The position numbers and the translations under genes were made by a program. The notes beneath the pieces were generated by a model. That model did no database searches. It was not told the origin of the DNA and saw nothing but the letters and a program-made list of their open reading frames with translations. This document shows positions 52,327-62,789 of a stretch of 64,000 nucleotides of DNA, in pieces. This DNA is from Symbiodinium microadriaticum (lineage: Eukaryota; Sar; Dinophyceae; Suessiales; Symbiodiniaceae), in NCBI GenBank assembly GCA_001939145.1, contig LSRX01000082.1, forward strand, positions 824,873 through 888,872, given 5' to 3'. Each line of letters starts with the position of its first letter. Position 1 is the stretch's first letter.

Positions 52327-55131
52327 CCCAGGTCCCAATGGCCTCTGAGCGCATGACTGTGGACAGCTTTGCTCGGCCGAGGCTCAGGTAATTCAGGATG
52401 TCCATGCTGTCCGAAGGACCCAATCGGAGCTGCTTCACCACCTCGCGGATTTCTCTGACCTTTCCTCTGAGCTGTTTGGCCATTCAGGACTTAGATTTGG
52501 GCATGGGATGGCTTGGGGGTTCCCGTGTCACGCTAGAAAACAGAGCGGAACCGTCCCATATAACACGAAACAGGAGAAGGGGTAGCAGTTCCGACAAGAA
52601 GGCAACAGCACGCACTCGACTGCAGCACAGGAGACTTACTGAGTTGCTGGAACGCACCACTGGTCCACGGCCTGCTGTGCGAGCTTGCAAATGGTGAGCA
52701 TGTGCTCCTGATCCTCGAGGCCCTCCCCTGCCTAGCGCCAAGCGCAATGCGAGGGTGGCCCATCACAAGCAGCCTGGCCTCCAGACAGTACTCGCGCACG
52801 GACGTCACAAAGTGGCGGAAGTTGGCCTGCTTGGGCTTCAGTGTTGTTGAAACCTTCGGCATTAGTTGCCTCCCCGATTAGAGAGCCTCAGCAGTCAAGA
52901 ATCGAACCAGGCCCAATGCTGCATGCTACATCCCGTAGCCTCTCAGCCCTTGCATCCCAAGGTGCGCCTCAGCCATGTTTCGCCACTCTGTGACTTGCGC
53001 GTCACGCTGGCCGGCAGCAAGGCCCTCGAGATCCTCAGGATCGAGTCCTTCGGCCACGAGGCTTGCCTGTCTGAACTTTGTAACTCCTACGGAGCCTCGA
53101 GAAAGGGAAAGAGAGCTGCAAGTCCTTCCCAGGACTGGTTCAGATGCTCGATGGACTCTTCCGGCAAGCCAACCTGCAGAGCGCAGAGCTTCGGCCAGTC
53201 TCGCTTGCAGCAGAGTCGAGCCCTGCACCTCTGCCCGGTGATTGGCAGGCGCCCTCTGCCCACGGGAGTTGGGCTCGTCCCCCCAGTACCACACCCCCCG
53301 TGTTGTGACCTCCTCAGATGCTGCAAAGCTTAGCTGGATTTTAAGGGTTTGGGCCGACGTGGTCTGGCTTTCGATCCAAAAATCCAGAACAGTTTTCGAG
53401 GACGCACCGCTTCAAGGCCAATGGGTTCGGGATGCTCAGGCATCAACAAAGCTACTCCGGCTGCCATACTAGATTCGCAGCTCACTCCAAGCATCAGAGT
53501 CCGGATTGTAGACGGAGTAGCTTAGGCCTCGGGAACATGCTTGAAAATGATTCCGAGCCTTTGCACTTGGAGACATGAGCTTTGGACAAGCATGGAGCCC
53601 TGGTGAGCTGCGACCTGGAGCAGAACGGATCATCGAATCCCTGAAAAAGAAAAGGCATCGAAGGCGCTTTCAAGGTGCTCGGACATTTGCGGCACGTCCT
53701 CCCCATCTGACACAGAGGGCTGATCGTCCACGTCCTCTGCTTGTTTCGAGGTCCAGTATTTCTTTGGAAACGCTCCCGTTTGGGCTTCTTGCCGCGACTG
53801 TCTTGCCAGCAAAAAATGTGACACTTGCTCCCACAGATGCGGTCGCGATATGAACACAAAGGCCGAAGCCAGCAACCCACGCGACATGCAGGCTCCTCCT
53901 GCTCAACTGTGTCCTCGCACAAGAAATCTAGAGAGTCGGCTTTATGTCCTCAAAGAGTGAGCTAGGACGAATCATGATGTCTCCTCATCCTCTGTCGATG
54001 CGCGGTTCTCGCGCCGGAACAGCTGCATGCCAGCAACCTCAGGGTGCTCTCATGAAATGTCATGGACTGCACGATTGCCATCTCCGAGTTCGGGGCTTGG
54101 CGGCCTGATCTCTCTTCAAGGCAGCCACTACTTTGGGAGCTCAAGGCCTTTATGAGATTGAGATGGTGACATCGGCATACACTGCCACAACAACCACCGC
54201 AAAGGCTCTCCCCACGCGAAGCTCGGACTTTGCGTGTAAGGCGCAGCAGCATCACCAAAACTTCAGAGCAAGACCATCAAGCACGTCCGTTTGCAGCCCG
54301 GCGGCGAGGCCAGCCGAAGCAGCGCTGCTTCGCTGGATGATCAGGCTTTCGTCGCAGAACCTCAATGTGTGTGTGGAAGCAGAGTTCGGCGAAAGGGCCG
54401 AGGTGTCCAGGGAGTTCCGCTACCGTGTGCTGCCACACTTCGGTCTTTTTGTGGGTCCCAGTCTGCGCGGTAGTTGCTATGTGCCTGCTTGAAGTGTGTG
54501 GTGGGAAACATGTGGATTGTGACACATCGGCACCCTCGCAGCGCTGGGCCCCCCATCCCCAAGAAACCGTACACCCTCCTCAAGAAGTTCCCTCCATGAA
54601 CGGTTCACTCCTCACCGGGTTGCTCCAAGCAGGACTCGCAAAGTCGGGACTTGCCCTGGTCAAGGCGCAAGTCTCACGATGTCCCGTTTTTTGCGAGGAT
54701 CTTCGCATACCCTTCGCCAAAGACTGGCTTCTAATTTGCAACGACGCCTGCACTACTCTGCCAGACAAAGGCATGTGGCAAGCGTGACGGATGCCAGGAC
54801 CCTCGGCTACTCCATGCATGGACCGTCTGTGTTCATCACCGGTGTGCCTCTGTGGGGCGTCCAACGAGCTTGCCCGGAATGAAGTTGTTGGAGCAGCTGT
54901 AACAAAAGATTTGGCCGCATAACCTTGCCAGGGGCGGGCAGGTGGCCTGAAACGAACTAACCATGCAGGATCACCAAAAGTCCAGATGTAGTTCTCTTGA
55001 ATCCGGTTGTCTTGCGTCTGGTCTGATGAGGCCATGGTCTAGGCCAACGAGGTCCCATCGGAACCCCGGCGCCTGCAGTGGTGGCGTCTTCTCCATGCAC
55101 TGAAAGGTTCACCACAGGCGAAGCACCTTTG
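52327..55131 (-). CDS. multi-exon host gene(s) with a FYVE-like half finger, product otherwise unrecognised
   Basis: Exons in transcript order: about 55,131-55,060 (acceptor CTTCAG; QRCFACGEPFSAWRRRHHCR, the first CxxC and the RRHHCR ligand motif of FYVE zinc fingers); 54,962-55,035 (ATG; MASSDQTQDNRIQENYIWTF, donor GTTAGT); 53,630-53,797 (acceptor GACAG; AEDVDDQPSVSDGEDVPQMS); 53,091-53,173 (acceptor CTGCAG, donor GTAGGA; VGLPEESIEHLNQSWEGLAA); 52,930-53,066 (acceptor GACAG, donor GTAGCA; ASLVAEGLDPEDLEGLAAGQ); about 52,735-52,862 (KPKQANFRHFVTSVREYCLE); 52,640-52,727 (donor GTAAGT; GLEDQEHMLTICKLAQQAVD); 52,327-52,471 (acceptor AACAG, donor GTCAGG; KVREIREVVKQLRLGPSDSM). Seen: open segments with splice consensus. 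FYVE fingers bind phosphatidylinositol 3-phosphate on endosomes, but the second half is not visible here. The ATG exon may start a separate gene from the finger exon. Confidence 0.55.
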
Positions 55132-55534
55132 CTGAAGCTTGGGTGAGTTTGAAAACACGGCAGCAAGCCCCTTTCGCGCGATATCGCGCGGGGGTGGTCC
55201 TTTGGCACATCCACACAGCAATATGAAACAAGTTTATGTGTTCGATATGCTGTCTACTTTATACTGGTAGCTGCAACATCCTCTCTCAGTAGTCATGCTT
55301 TGTCTCGCGTATTCTGTTGTTGGTGACTATTGGCCAGGTTGTGGTGCTACCAAACATGAGGCAGCACGCGGTCAAGACTCAGCAATCGAAGCTTGGGATT
55401 TCGGTGGAAGGCAAGGCAACACCCTCTTTCAATTTTGGGTTCACCTGCGAAAGGCCGCATCACTCTCAAATTCAGCTGGGTGGAAAGATGGTAGACGTTT
55501 AAGCAGATCGTCACAGCGTGAAGCAATACAGCGC
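55132..55534. other. no gene seen
   Basis: Includes the palindrome CGCGATATCGCGCG at 55,178-55,191; otherwise unremarkable. Confidence 0.5.
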
Positions 55535-55773
55535 TAAGACTTCACCAAGCAAAGTTTCGATGCGAAGGCACTTGGTGCACTTCTCGTCGGGCATCCACCG
55601 GAGATCTCCTTGACGAAGGCCGAGCATGGCGCCCCGATGCGCCTCTCGGTCGGCCCATTGAGTGTAAGGCTTCGGATTGACTCGGGCTTTGCCAGAGAGA
55701 GGAATCTTGCATTGTTGGGAGACCCGTTTTCCATCACAAACCACTGATGACTTGAGAGCCGGGCGGACAAAAG
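55535..55773 (-). CDS. probable exon of an unrecognised gene
   Basis: After acceptor TCCCCAG (55,775-55,774) an open frame reads VVCDGKRVSQQCKIPLSGKA, PKPYTQWADREAHRGAMLGL, RQGDLRWMPDEKCTKCLRIE, then stop near 55,511. The composition is protein-like, with a CxxC (EKCTKC). It could be the last exon of a gene starting above 56 kb or an upstream exon of the gene below 55.1 kb. A 40-bp tandem duplication with core CTGTGCTCGTTGTCATCG lies just upstream at about 55,950-56,010. Confidence 0.42.
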
Positions 55774-56208
55774 CTGGGGACAAGGAGTTGATATGCCGAG
55801 GAACAAGAAGGTAGAGATACGTTAATATTATATGCGGCGTCGGGGCGGCAAACGACGAGCATGCGGACAGGTCCAGGATGCGAGCGTTGTTTGCTCCGAT
55901 TAGAAGTATGGCAAGAAATGCAGTGGAGCAAAATGTGAGCGATACCTCTCTAACTGTGCTCGTTGTCATCGTGGACGAATGTACCTTTCTAGCTGTGCTC
56001 GTTGTCATCGCGGCGAAGAGACCTAACTAAAACATGCGAATGTGGCTCTCCGGCCTTGCAATCTGATACTGATGCTTCTTGCAATGATGGACTGCAATGC
56101 GATACTGATGGAAAAGCCACAGTAGAAATTACCAAGCATGCTGCAATGTACACAACAACAGCAATGACAAGAGCTGACCTCGCAGAGGGCCTTCAGGAGG
56201 GGGGGGGC

Positions 56209-56341
56209 NNNNNNNNNNNNNNNNNNNNNNNNNNNNNNNNNNNNNNNNNNNNNNNNNNNNNNNNNNNNNNNNNNNNNNNNNNNNNNNNNNNNNNNNNNNN
56301 NNNNNNNNNNNNNNNNNNNNNNNNNNNNNNNNNNNNNNNNN
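56209..56341. other. assembly gap (133 N)
   Basis: Bounded by G8 on the left and C7 on the right, so it probably lies in G/C homopolymer or quadruplex-forming DNA that failed to sequence. Confidence 0.99.
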
Positions 56342-56913
56342 CCCCCCCGGGGCCCTAAAAGTCCTTGATATATCAGGCAAGAGGCCCTCGGAGGGCCAAT
56401 TTCTCCCCAAGAAAGAATTTGTAAACAACAACTTCCGCAAGGTCCAAGGAGCTAGCTTTCGTGACTACTGAAACTCCCATGCGCTTTCGCTCTCAATCTC
56501 TCTTTGCTTTGCTTGGGGTAAGAGCCGAGGGCAGACCCGTCGACCCGCGCTCCAGGCGCTTCCCCATCCACCATTTTGGTCGAAGGGCTTGGCTGTACTG
56601 TGGTCTGTCGGACCGAGCGCATCACGCTGCTAGTTTGAAGGACATGACAAGTGTGTGCGGAAGGGAAACAAAAACATGTTGTAACTGCTGGCCCCGCAAG
56701 TCGCTTGCTCGTTGCGTGCACGCCATTCTGAGGTTCAACGAAAGTTGAGTGGGTGCCCCCTCTACACAACTTACGGTTGGGACGAAACTTAAAGAAAAAT
56801 GTTTGCCGTTCATGTTCGCGTGTGGCAGTAGGCTGGTCCTCGGATGACGGTTCCCCGGCTCTTGCAATAGTTTTGTGCAACTAGGTGCGTTGAAAACTTG
56901 GTGGCCATACTAC
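56342..56913. other. no gene seen
   Basis: GAGGCCCTCGGAGGGCC near 56,381 can form a short hairpin. A minus-strand ORF (56,452-56,880) has no motif. Confidence 0.5.
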
Positions 56914-56933
56914 TCACTCGTCGTTCATCTTCT

Positions 56934-57503
56934 TCACTTGGTGCCCCGGTCCATGTCCTTGCCTGTCCTTAGGAACCTCATCCCCAGTCTTTCTTCCGAG
57001 TTTGTTGCCCCTCTTGGTCGACGCGGGTACCCGCTTAGGTCGTGTCTGGTCCACCGGTGGTGCCAGTCGTAGTGGGGGCCCTCCTCGGCTTCCAGGTGTC
57101 GTTCTCCAACACGGCTCGGCATCGTGCCATGGCTCTTGCGCGGATGCACTGCTGGTGCGGCCCTTGCCTGCTGCGGATTGACTCCTCGTAGCCGTGGTGT
57201 TCCTTGTGCCGGCGGCTTGACTGCGGCGGTCTTCGGCTTCATGTCCGCCTTGGTCTCGTGCTTGGTGCTGCCACCGTCGCCTTGCTTCTGTGTCCTGACC
57301 TTCTCGGGTTCCCAGTCCATGATTTCCCAAGAAACATCTTCGGACTCTTTGTGCCCCGTCGTCCTTGCCATCTTCTGGTGTGGGTATCCAGCTGGCATGC
57401 CCATCTTCTCGAGTACTCTTGGCCTTGGGCTTGTCCTCCTTTTGCTCGAGCTCGAGAAAGACGGGGCGGAGTGTGTGCAGTGTTTCCTCTTCTTGGTGGG
57501 CAT
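56934..57503 (-). CDS. hypothetical basic, disordered ORF
   Basis: ATG at 57,503 (MPTKKRKHCTHSAPSFSSSS) with a classical nuclear-localisation-like PTKKRK, then mostly Pro/Arg/Lys/Glu/Gly, 189 codons. It contains EDVSWEIMDWEPEKVRTQ, a protein-like patch. No domain recognised. A second minus frame of 300 codons overlaps it (56,914-57,816), so openness reflects the high GC content and the real frame is doubtful. Confidence 0.28.
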   Translation of the reverse strand: MPTKKRKHCTHSAPSFSSSSKRRTSPRPRVLEKMGMPAGYPHQKMARTTGHKESEDVSWEIMDWEPEKVRTQKQGDGGSTKHETKADMKPKTAAVKPPAQGTPRLRGVNPQQARAAPAVHPRKSHGTMPSRVGERHLEAEEGPHYDWHHRWTRHDLSGYPRRPRGATNSEERLGMRFLRTGKDMDRGTK

Positions 57504-57879
57504 GGCTGCGTGAGGTGGTGCCGCTCCTTTCTTGGGACGTGGTGACCCCAGCCTCCCTGGTGTCCCTGCCGTTGTCTCGACCGCTCGGTAGGTACTCCGT
57601 CTGCCTGCCCTGGTCGCCTTCTCGGAAGAGGTGGACGCTCGGCGTTTTCACGAACAGCTGGTGCTCTCGTTGATGTGGCATGCTGCCCCTCCCTACTGCT
57701 GGGCCGCCCACCGCCCTCCCTCGAATCGAGGTTCCCCCCAACATCAGGTGGGGACTTGACCTTGCGCGCCCAAACTCGAGTGGCCTCAAGCCGCCTCCGC
57801 TCAGGGAGACGTCCACCCGCGAGTCTGGAGAGCAAACACTTTCCAGCCCCAGGGGTCGCTCCCGAGCGCGCCCCGAAGA

Positions 57880-58095
57880 CTCTCTTTCTCTCTCTCTCTC
57901 TCTCTCTCCCAGGCAAGAGGAAAGGGGCGGACACCCCTCCCCTCGCTCGCACGCGCACCTGCAAGTCTTGGCAGGTTTTCAACTTCCTGGTAGGGGGTTT
58001 GCCCCCCTCTCTCTCTTTCTTTCTTTCTTTCGGCAGGGTTGTGGGCAGGGGAAGTTCCCCTACCCGCGCGCACGGCGGCGCCCCCGACTGTTGCG
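57880..58095 (+). repeat. two adjacent copies of the dispersed CT/GGGG-CCCC repeat
   Basis: 57,886-57,958: (CT)n, CCCAGGCAAGAGG, AAAGGGGCGGACACCCCTCCCC, CGCACGCGCACC. 58,003-58,095: CTCTCTCTTTCTTTCTTTC, GGCAGGGTTGTGGGCAGGGG, AAGTTCCCC, CGCGCGCACGGCGGCGCCCCC. Both have a G4/C4 palindrome between a pyrimidine tract and a GCGCGCAC tail. The second copy matches 93-168. Confidence 0.5.
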
Positions 58096-59126
58096 GAGGA
58101 GGAGAGTGAAGCACGTACGCGCCATAAAGGCCAGCATCGCCACTTGTGAAGAGAGTCATACACAACCAGGGGAAACAAGCCCCGAAGTAAGCAACACAAT
58201 GACGTCAAGGCTGGCGATGCTGTACCTAGGATGCCTTCGGATATGGTGACCTTTCCAAGAGCCGTGGGAACATAGTAAGAGTAACGAAATACATTCCGAA
58301 CAGTAAGAAATAAAAGTAGCAACAAGACACCAAACAAGCACAAGAGTCGTAGTCATCACGGTATGGCCACGGCTTCCCATCCGGCTAGCTGTGCTGTTGT
58401 GAAGGCCGGGAAATCTATGGCGAGTACTGGCTGAATTAAAGTTAAAGCACGGAACTGTTCGTGTTGTGGAAAAGGTGCCTCAGAGCGGAGGCGTTGGAAG
58501 TTAGGTGTTTGCATGGCTCCGGCGGCCCGTCTATATGGTACAGCCACAAAGGCAATTTGGGGTTTCCCCCGACTAAGAAAGACAGCGTCATAGGCAGAAT
58601 TTTGATTGCACTACGGTTCTGAGAAAAACATGCATGCCTGCCAGTACTCCAGTCCTGAAAGACAAAAGTGTTTCCTCGCAGCGTCCAAAGTGCGATGGGG
58701 TTTCACCCTTTTCAAAAGGAGAGGCCTCACTCACTTGGCTGCTCAGTTGAGGTAGTCCCCCGACATCATGCCCGCCGCCATGGTCGCCGGTGTTGGTCTT
58801 TGGTCCAGACTCCCTCTGAACGTTGCTGCTTGCGGTGCGCCCCCCCTTTGCTTGCAGCGAAGCACTGAAGGAAAATTAAAAATAAGTGTCCCCACATGTG
58901 TTGTGTGTATGCCCCTCGGGTGCACGGACTTACACGGGTTAATCAGAAACCATGCTCTCGCCACAAATGCATCGGACCTTTCTTCATCACACCGCACGAA
59001 CCTCCATCGATCATGAGCTTCAGATTTAGTCAGACCTGTCGTTGGAGCATAAATCAGATTCGGTCTGACATATACCGCTCAATGCGGGTGCTTGAATAGC
59101 CCGGTGCCTCCAATGAAACAAAGCAG
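58096..59126 (-). other. downstream flank of the methyltransferase retroelement
   Basis: No gene recognised. I looked on the minus strand after the pol stop for a tyrosine-recombinase or integrase ORF and saw none. No terminal repeat is detectable because the matching upstream flank lies outside the window. Confidence 0.45.
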
Positions 59127-62100
59127 TCAAGACGAGCTCCAACGAAACAGCCTGACCGGAACGAAATGCAATGGGTCCTTACTGTAAAGGTGCCACGGCA
59201 CGCAATGTGCCTGCTGCAAACCCCACTGCTGCGCCTGCGTCCAGGAATCCTGCATTCCATCACGACTCAAACCGTCGGCAACATTACTATCAGAAGGTAC
59301 GTAGTCTACATAGACTCTGCACCCCATGGATGCCCACAGAAGGTTGATGACAAGCGTGAGTTGTGCCAAGTCTGATGCGGTGGATGCGCCTTTGATGAGA
59401 CCACTGCACACACTAGTATTGTCAACCCACCAAATCACATCCCGATTTGCCAGGTCCTGCTGGAAAAGCAGTGTCATCTGTAAAACCGCCAGGGCCTCCA
59501 AGGGGCTAATCTGGGTTTCACGCGGGAGGAAAGCTTGAATCACTTCTTGTGGCACAGTCGTGGCAAACCCTTTCGTCTGTGCACCCGGCATAAAGAGCAC
59601 TCCACCGAGGCCTGGCGCTGCACCGAGTTCTGGCTGCCAGCTAGCATCTGTGTATACAATTGCTGGTCTTCTTGGCAGGCTCAGCAGAGGAATGGTGCGC
59701 GCAGGCACCCACTGTGTCAGGGCTGCAAGGAATTTAAGTGATCGTTCAAGGACCGGGGTAATCCCGCAATCTGACTCCTTGTACTGACGATCCACTAAAG
59801 CACCTTGGCCCCCTCTACCTATCCTCCCAAATACAGCAGATGACGACCACGAGAATTTACCCCTCAATTTGGCTGCCTGCGCTGGTGAACAAACTCCAAG
59901 CTCCAGCAATGCATTGGCCTCAGCAGCCAGTTGCTCTCTCGCTCCGGGTTTGAGGTCTATGCTCATCAACCCATTCTCCCGCATCTGCGAAAAATCCAAG
60001 AGCACGCCTAAAAACAACCTCTGAACTGCCATGGGCTGCTGCTTCCCGGGGTCCAGACGGAATCCGCACAAGCTGTGCACCAGGGCCACTCCTTCCTGAC
60101 CTGATCCAGCTGCTGCTACAGTGTCGAGTGTGCCCGTGTCGTCGAAATACGAAACCGCCGCAATGGCGAGTAGTCTACGACAAACAGCCGTCGTCAAGGC
60201 GGGAATGCGACAGAAGTTGACAACTGCGGTTGCAAGGCCATACGGATGGCCGTTGAGAACAGCATACAGAACACCGCCAACCTGAACATCCCACCATGCT
60301 ACAACTAAGCCCTGGGCTTCATCCGGACAGTTGGGGACCTGTCGGTATGCAGACGACATGTCGTCAGAGCCGAAAACAAGTTGGCACCATGGTGGCATGC
60401 CTTCACTCTCCATGAGCTTGGCGAATTTGCGGGCAGCACCTGCCACTGCATCTGGGGATGATGTGTATATCGTCTCATCTGACCAGCTGAAGCTGTTGTG
60501 CCCCGCGGCCTTGCCATTATCAATGGGTCTGACCTTTCCACAGCCTTGCACATGAGCGAATCTTGGCATGGCTAGCCATGCACCTCTACCGTACTGAGCG
60601 TCAAGCTCCTGTTTGGTGAACGGGCCTCTCGCGATGCCCTCAGCTATTTCTTTGCGTGTGAACTCCGTGAGAAAGGATGAATGCTCCGTCTCTTTGAGGG
60701 CCCTTGCCACGCGACAGTTGCTCTCTTCTGCCTCCTGACCGAGCTTGGCTTGGAGGCCTAGCTGTGATTCGGGCGGCTTACGGTCCACATCAAGCGGCCT
60801 AAAGATGTGCGGCACTTCCACGTCACCAAGCAATGCGAAACCTGTGACGAATCTCGATGCGAGGGCAACATCAGGCCATCTCAGAAGAGCCGTGAGAGCT
60901 GCAATAAGGGCCGGGCTCTTGTTGGCAGCTACCGCAGCCACGGCAGGGCACATGTGTTTGCGGAGCTCGACATCCCACGGTTGCAACCACTTGGCTAATG
61001 TCTCTAGTGCCCTCCGCTGCTGGCGTCTCCATGCCCGTATGCATGGGCCAAGAACGTACATACCTTTAACTGCGAAGCTCATGTCGTCGTCAAGGACTAC
61101 TTCTGATTCAAACGGGAACGGCAAACAGCTGCTCAGTTGGACATGCGTCTCCTTACTCAACCCGGTGGGCAGTAAAGGCTCGGGCGCATGTTTGGAGGTA
61201 GGACCCCCCTTCTGCACACCTAATGACACGGCACTTGCTGCCCGTGCTTTCTGCTGGGCCCAGCATGGCCCTTGGTCAAAAGCCTGGCGGCCTCTGATCT
61301 GAGAGTCAACCCAGTAGACCTGCAACCGTCGGAGCGCAAGGTCCATGTCATTTGAGGTATGCAGGTCTGGCAACGCAACATTGAGTTCAGAAAAGGATTG
61401 CCTGACATGAGCGAGCAATGCCGCCGAAGACAGCACACCTGGCCAGGAATCTAAGAGACCTGGCTGCCACACTGTACCCTGGGCTGCCCCTCGGAGTCTG
61501 GCCTCAAAAGCGGCGTAGATTGGCCGAGGAATCGGCTCCGGCGGCGGCAACAGGGCGTGGGCCAATGACATGACAACCATGACTGACGGAACATGGGAGG
61601 CATTTTCAAGAAGGCTGCATCGTTTGTTCTCCAGTTTGCGTCGTGACTCGGTCTGGTCACAAGCACGTGTACAAACCATATCGGGAGGAAACCCCATGAG
61701 AAATGCACGCTCTCGTGCAGACGGAGGAGCTATGGCCTCCGATTCGAACTGATCCTTGTAGCCCCCCCCGGGCGCCGTCTCTGGGAATGGTTTCTTATGC
61801 TTCCAGCTCACTGTCCATCTGCCCTTCGAATCCCGATGCACGCTCGTACACCGAGGAATAGGCAAGTGGTCCAAGGCATGAACGCCTGTGTGGCCATCGG
61901 TGACCCAGAAACACGCAGACCTAGGAACCCAACCAAATGAACCTCCGTGCACGACGATCGGGGGGCCTTGCATCGCGTTGCTCGCCGCGGCTGCGAAAGC
62001 AGCCGATGCATGCTCAACATGCTCAAGAATAGACAACACAGGTATGGACATGCACAAACGTTTAATGAGCCGTCGGATGTCTCGGCTCACCCGGGGAACA

Positions 62101-62774
62101 TACTCGAGAAACTGACTGGCGTCTGCATCGAGACCCTTCTGCTGGCTAGCTTGCTGACAGGGGGACCCTATCACCACCACAGTACAGAATCTCCCAGACT
62201 GAAGTGCGGGCTGAAGCAAGGAGACGTCGAACGTAGTCACGTCTGGCCAATGCATGACGTGCCTAAAGCATCCCTGTACAACTTGCACTGCCTCTGGGTC
62301 GTGCTCAATGCAGACAGCAGCGAAATTCATGCCAAGGGCCATGGATGCGACTAAAGCTCCACCAATGCCGTCGAAAAGCGAAACAAGCAATACCGGCTCA
62401 TGTCTTGGAGTCGGCCACGGCAGCTGAGGCAGTGGGGATGTGCCCACATAAGTAACGATGCGCATGGAATCCCAGGCAGGGTGATACTGCTGAGGACCGA
62501 CATGCCAGCCCTGCGGCTCGGATGAAGCAAGTACCCGGGCGAACCGGGACTTAGGTAGGGATGGAAGCTGACTAGCAAGCTCGTCTTTCCGCATACCTGC
62601 TGACGGCGAGCCACATCGCGCGACATGCCGAGTGGGGGTGTTCCGAGCACGCCGCACAGAGCATGCACCTTGCCACAACCGAACACGGCCTGCTACGACC
62701 ACTCGACGCAAAGGTGACTGCCGACTACCACGCCGCACGGCCTCAGCTGGGGCCTCGGCAGCCGAAGGCCCCAA
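59127..62774 (-). CDS. retroelement polyprotein: C5 cytosine DNA methyltransferase - reverse transcriptase - RNase H
   Basis: One uninterrupted frame of about 1,215 codons (first ATG is M61 at about 62,594). Residues about 126-410 are a C5 methyltransferase: motif I SLFDGIGG (132-139, AdoMet binding), catalytic GSPCQQAS with C206, LEHVEH (250-255, motif VI, usually ENV), ERAFLMGFPPDM (motif IX-like) and HVPSVMVVMSLA (motif X-like). Residues about 700-930 are a reverse transcriptase: GKVRPIDNGKAAGHNSFS, motif A GSDDMSSAYRQVP (D805), HPYGLATAVVNFCR, and YFDD (876-879). RNase H follows: VYTDASW (D1043), PLEAL (E1093), WWVDNTS (D1118) and SDSNVADGLSR (D1167), a full DEDD set. The palm and RNase H order resembles DIRS-like elements. 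All catalytic residues are intact, so this copy may be active or recent. It is preceded in frame, after a single UAG, by the gag ORF. Methyltransferase-bearing retrotransposons are known in dinoflagellates. Confidence 0.92.
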   Translation of the reverse strand: MGPSAAEAPAEAVRRGSRQSPLRRVVVAGRVRLWQGACSVRRARNTPTRHVARCGSPSAGMRKDELASQLPSLPKSRFARVLASSEPQGWHVGPQQYHPAWDSMRIVTYVGTSPLPQLPWPTPRHEPVLLVSLFDGIGGALVASMALGMNFAAVCIEHDPEAVQVVQGCFRHVMHWPDVTTFDVSLLQPALQSGRFCTVVVIGSPCQQASQQKGLDADASQFLEYVPRVSRDIRRLIKRLCMSIPVLSILEHVEHASAAFAAAASNAMQGPPIVVHGGSFGWVPRSACFWVTDGHTGVHALDHLPIPRCTSVHRDSKGRWTVSWKHKKPFPETAPGGGYKDQFESEAIAPPSARERAFLMGFPPDMVCTRACDQTESRRKLENKRCSLLENASHVPSVMVVMSLAHALLPPPEPIPRPIYAAFEARLRGAAQGTVWQPGLLDSWPGVLSSAALLAHVRQSFSELNVALPDLHTSNDMDLALRRLQVYWVDSQIRGRQAFDQGPCWAQQKARAASAVSLGVQKGGPTSKHAPEPLLPTGLSKETHVQLSSCLPFPFESEVVLDDDMSFAVKGMYVLGPCIRAWRRQQRRALETLAKWLQPWDVELRKHMCPAVAAVAANKSPALIAALTALLRWPDVALASRFVTGFALLGDVEVPHIFRPLDVDRKPPESQLGLQAKLGQEAEESNCRVARALKETEHSSFLTEFTRKEIAEGIARGPFTKQELDAQYGRGAWLAMPRFAHVQGCGKVRPIDNGKAAGHNSFSWSDETIYTSSPDAVAGAARKFAKLMESEGMPPWCQLVFGSDDMSSAYRQVPNCPDEAQGLVVAWWDVQVGGVLYAVLNGHPYGLATAVVNFCRIPALTTAVCRRLLAIAAVSYFDDTGTLDTVAAAGSGQEGVALVHSLCGFRLDPGKQQPMAVQRLFLGVLLDFSQMRENGLMSIDLKPGAREQLAAEANALLELGVCSPAQAAKLRGKFSWSSSAVFGRIGRGGQGALVDRQYKESDCGITPVLERSLKFLAALTQWVPARTIPLLSLPRRPAIVYTDASWQPELGAAPGLGGVLFMPGAQTKGFATTVPQEVIQAFLPRETQISPLEALAVLQMTLLFQQDLANRDVIWWVDNTSVCSGLIKGASTASDLAQLTLVINLLWASMGCRVYVDYVPSDSNVADGLSRDGMQDSWTQAQQWGLQQAHCVPWHLYSKDPLHFVPVRLFRWSSS

Positions 62775-62786
62775 CAGGCCCCCTCC

Positions 62787-62789
62787 CTA
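62787..62789 (-). promoter_or_regulatory. possible UAG readthrough site between gag and pol
   Basis: Minus strand: CGT TAG GGA GGG GGC CTG TTG GGG CCT. The next codons stay open for 1,215 residues, and no ATG occurs for about 190 nt downstream. UAG followed by GGA and a G/C-rich stretch able to fold matches the layout of known gag-pol readthrough signals. Inference only. Confidence 0.5.
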
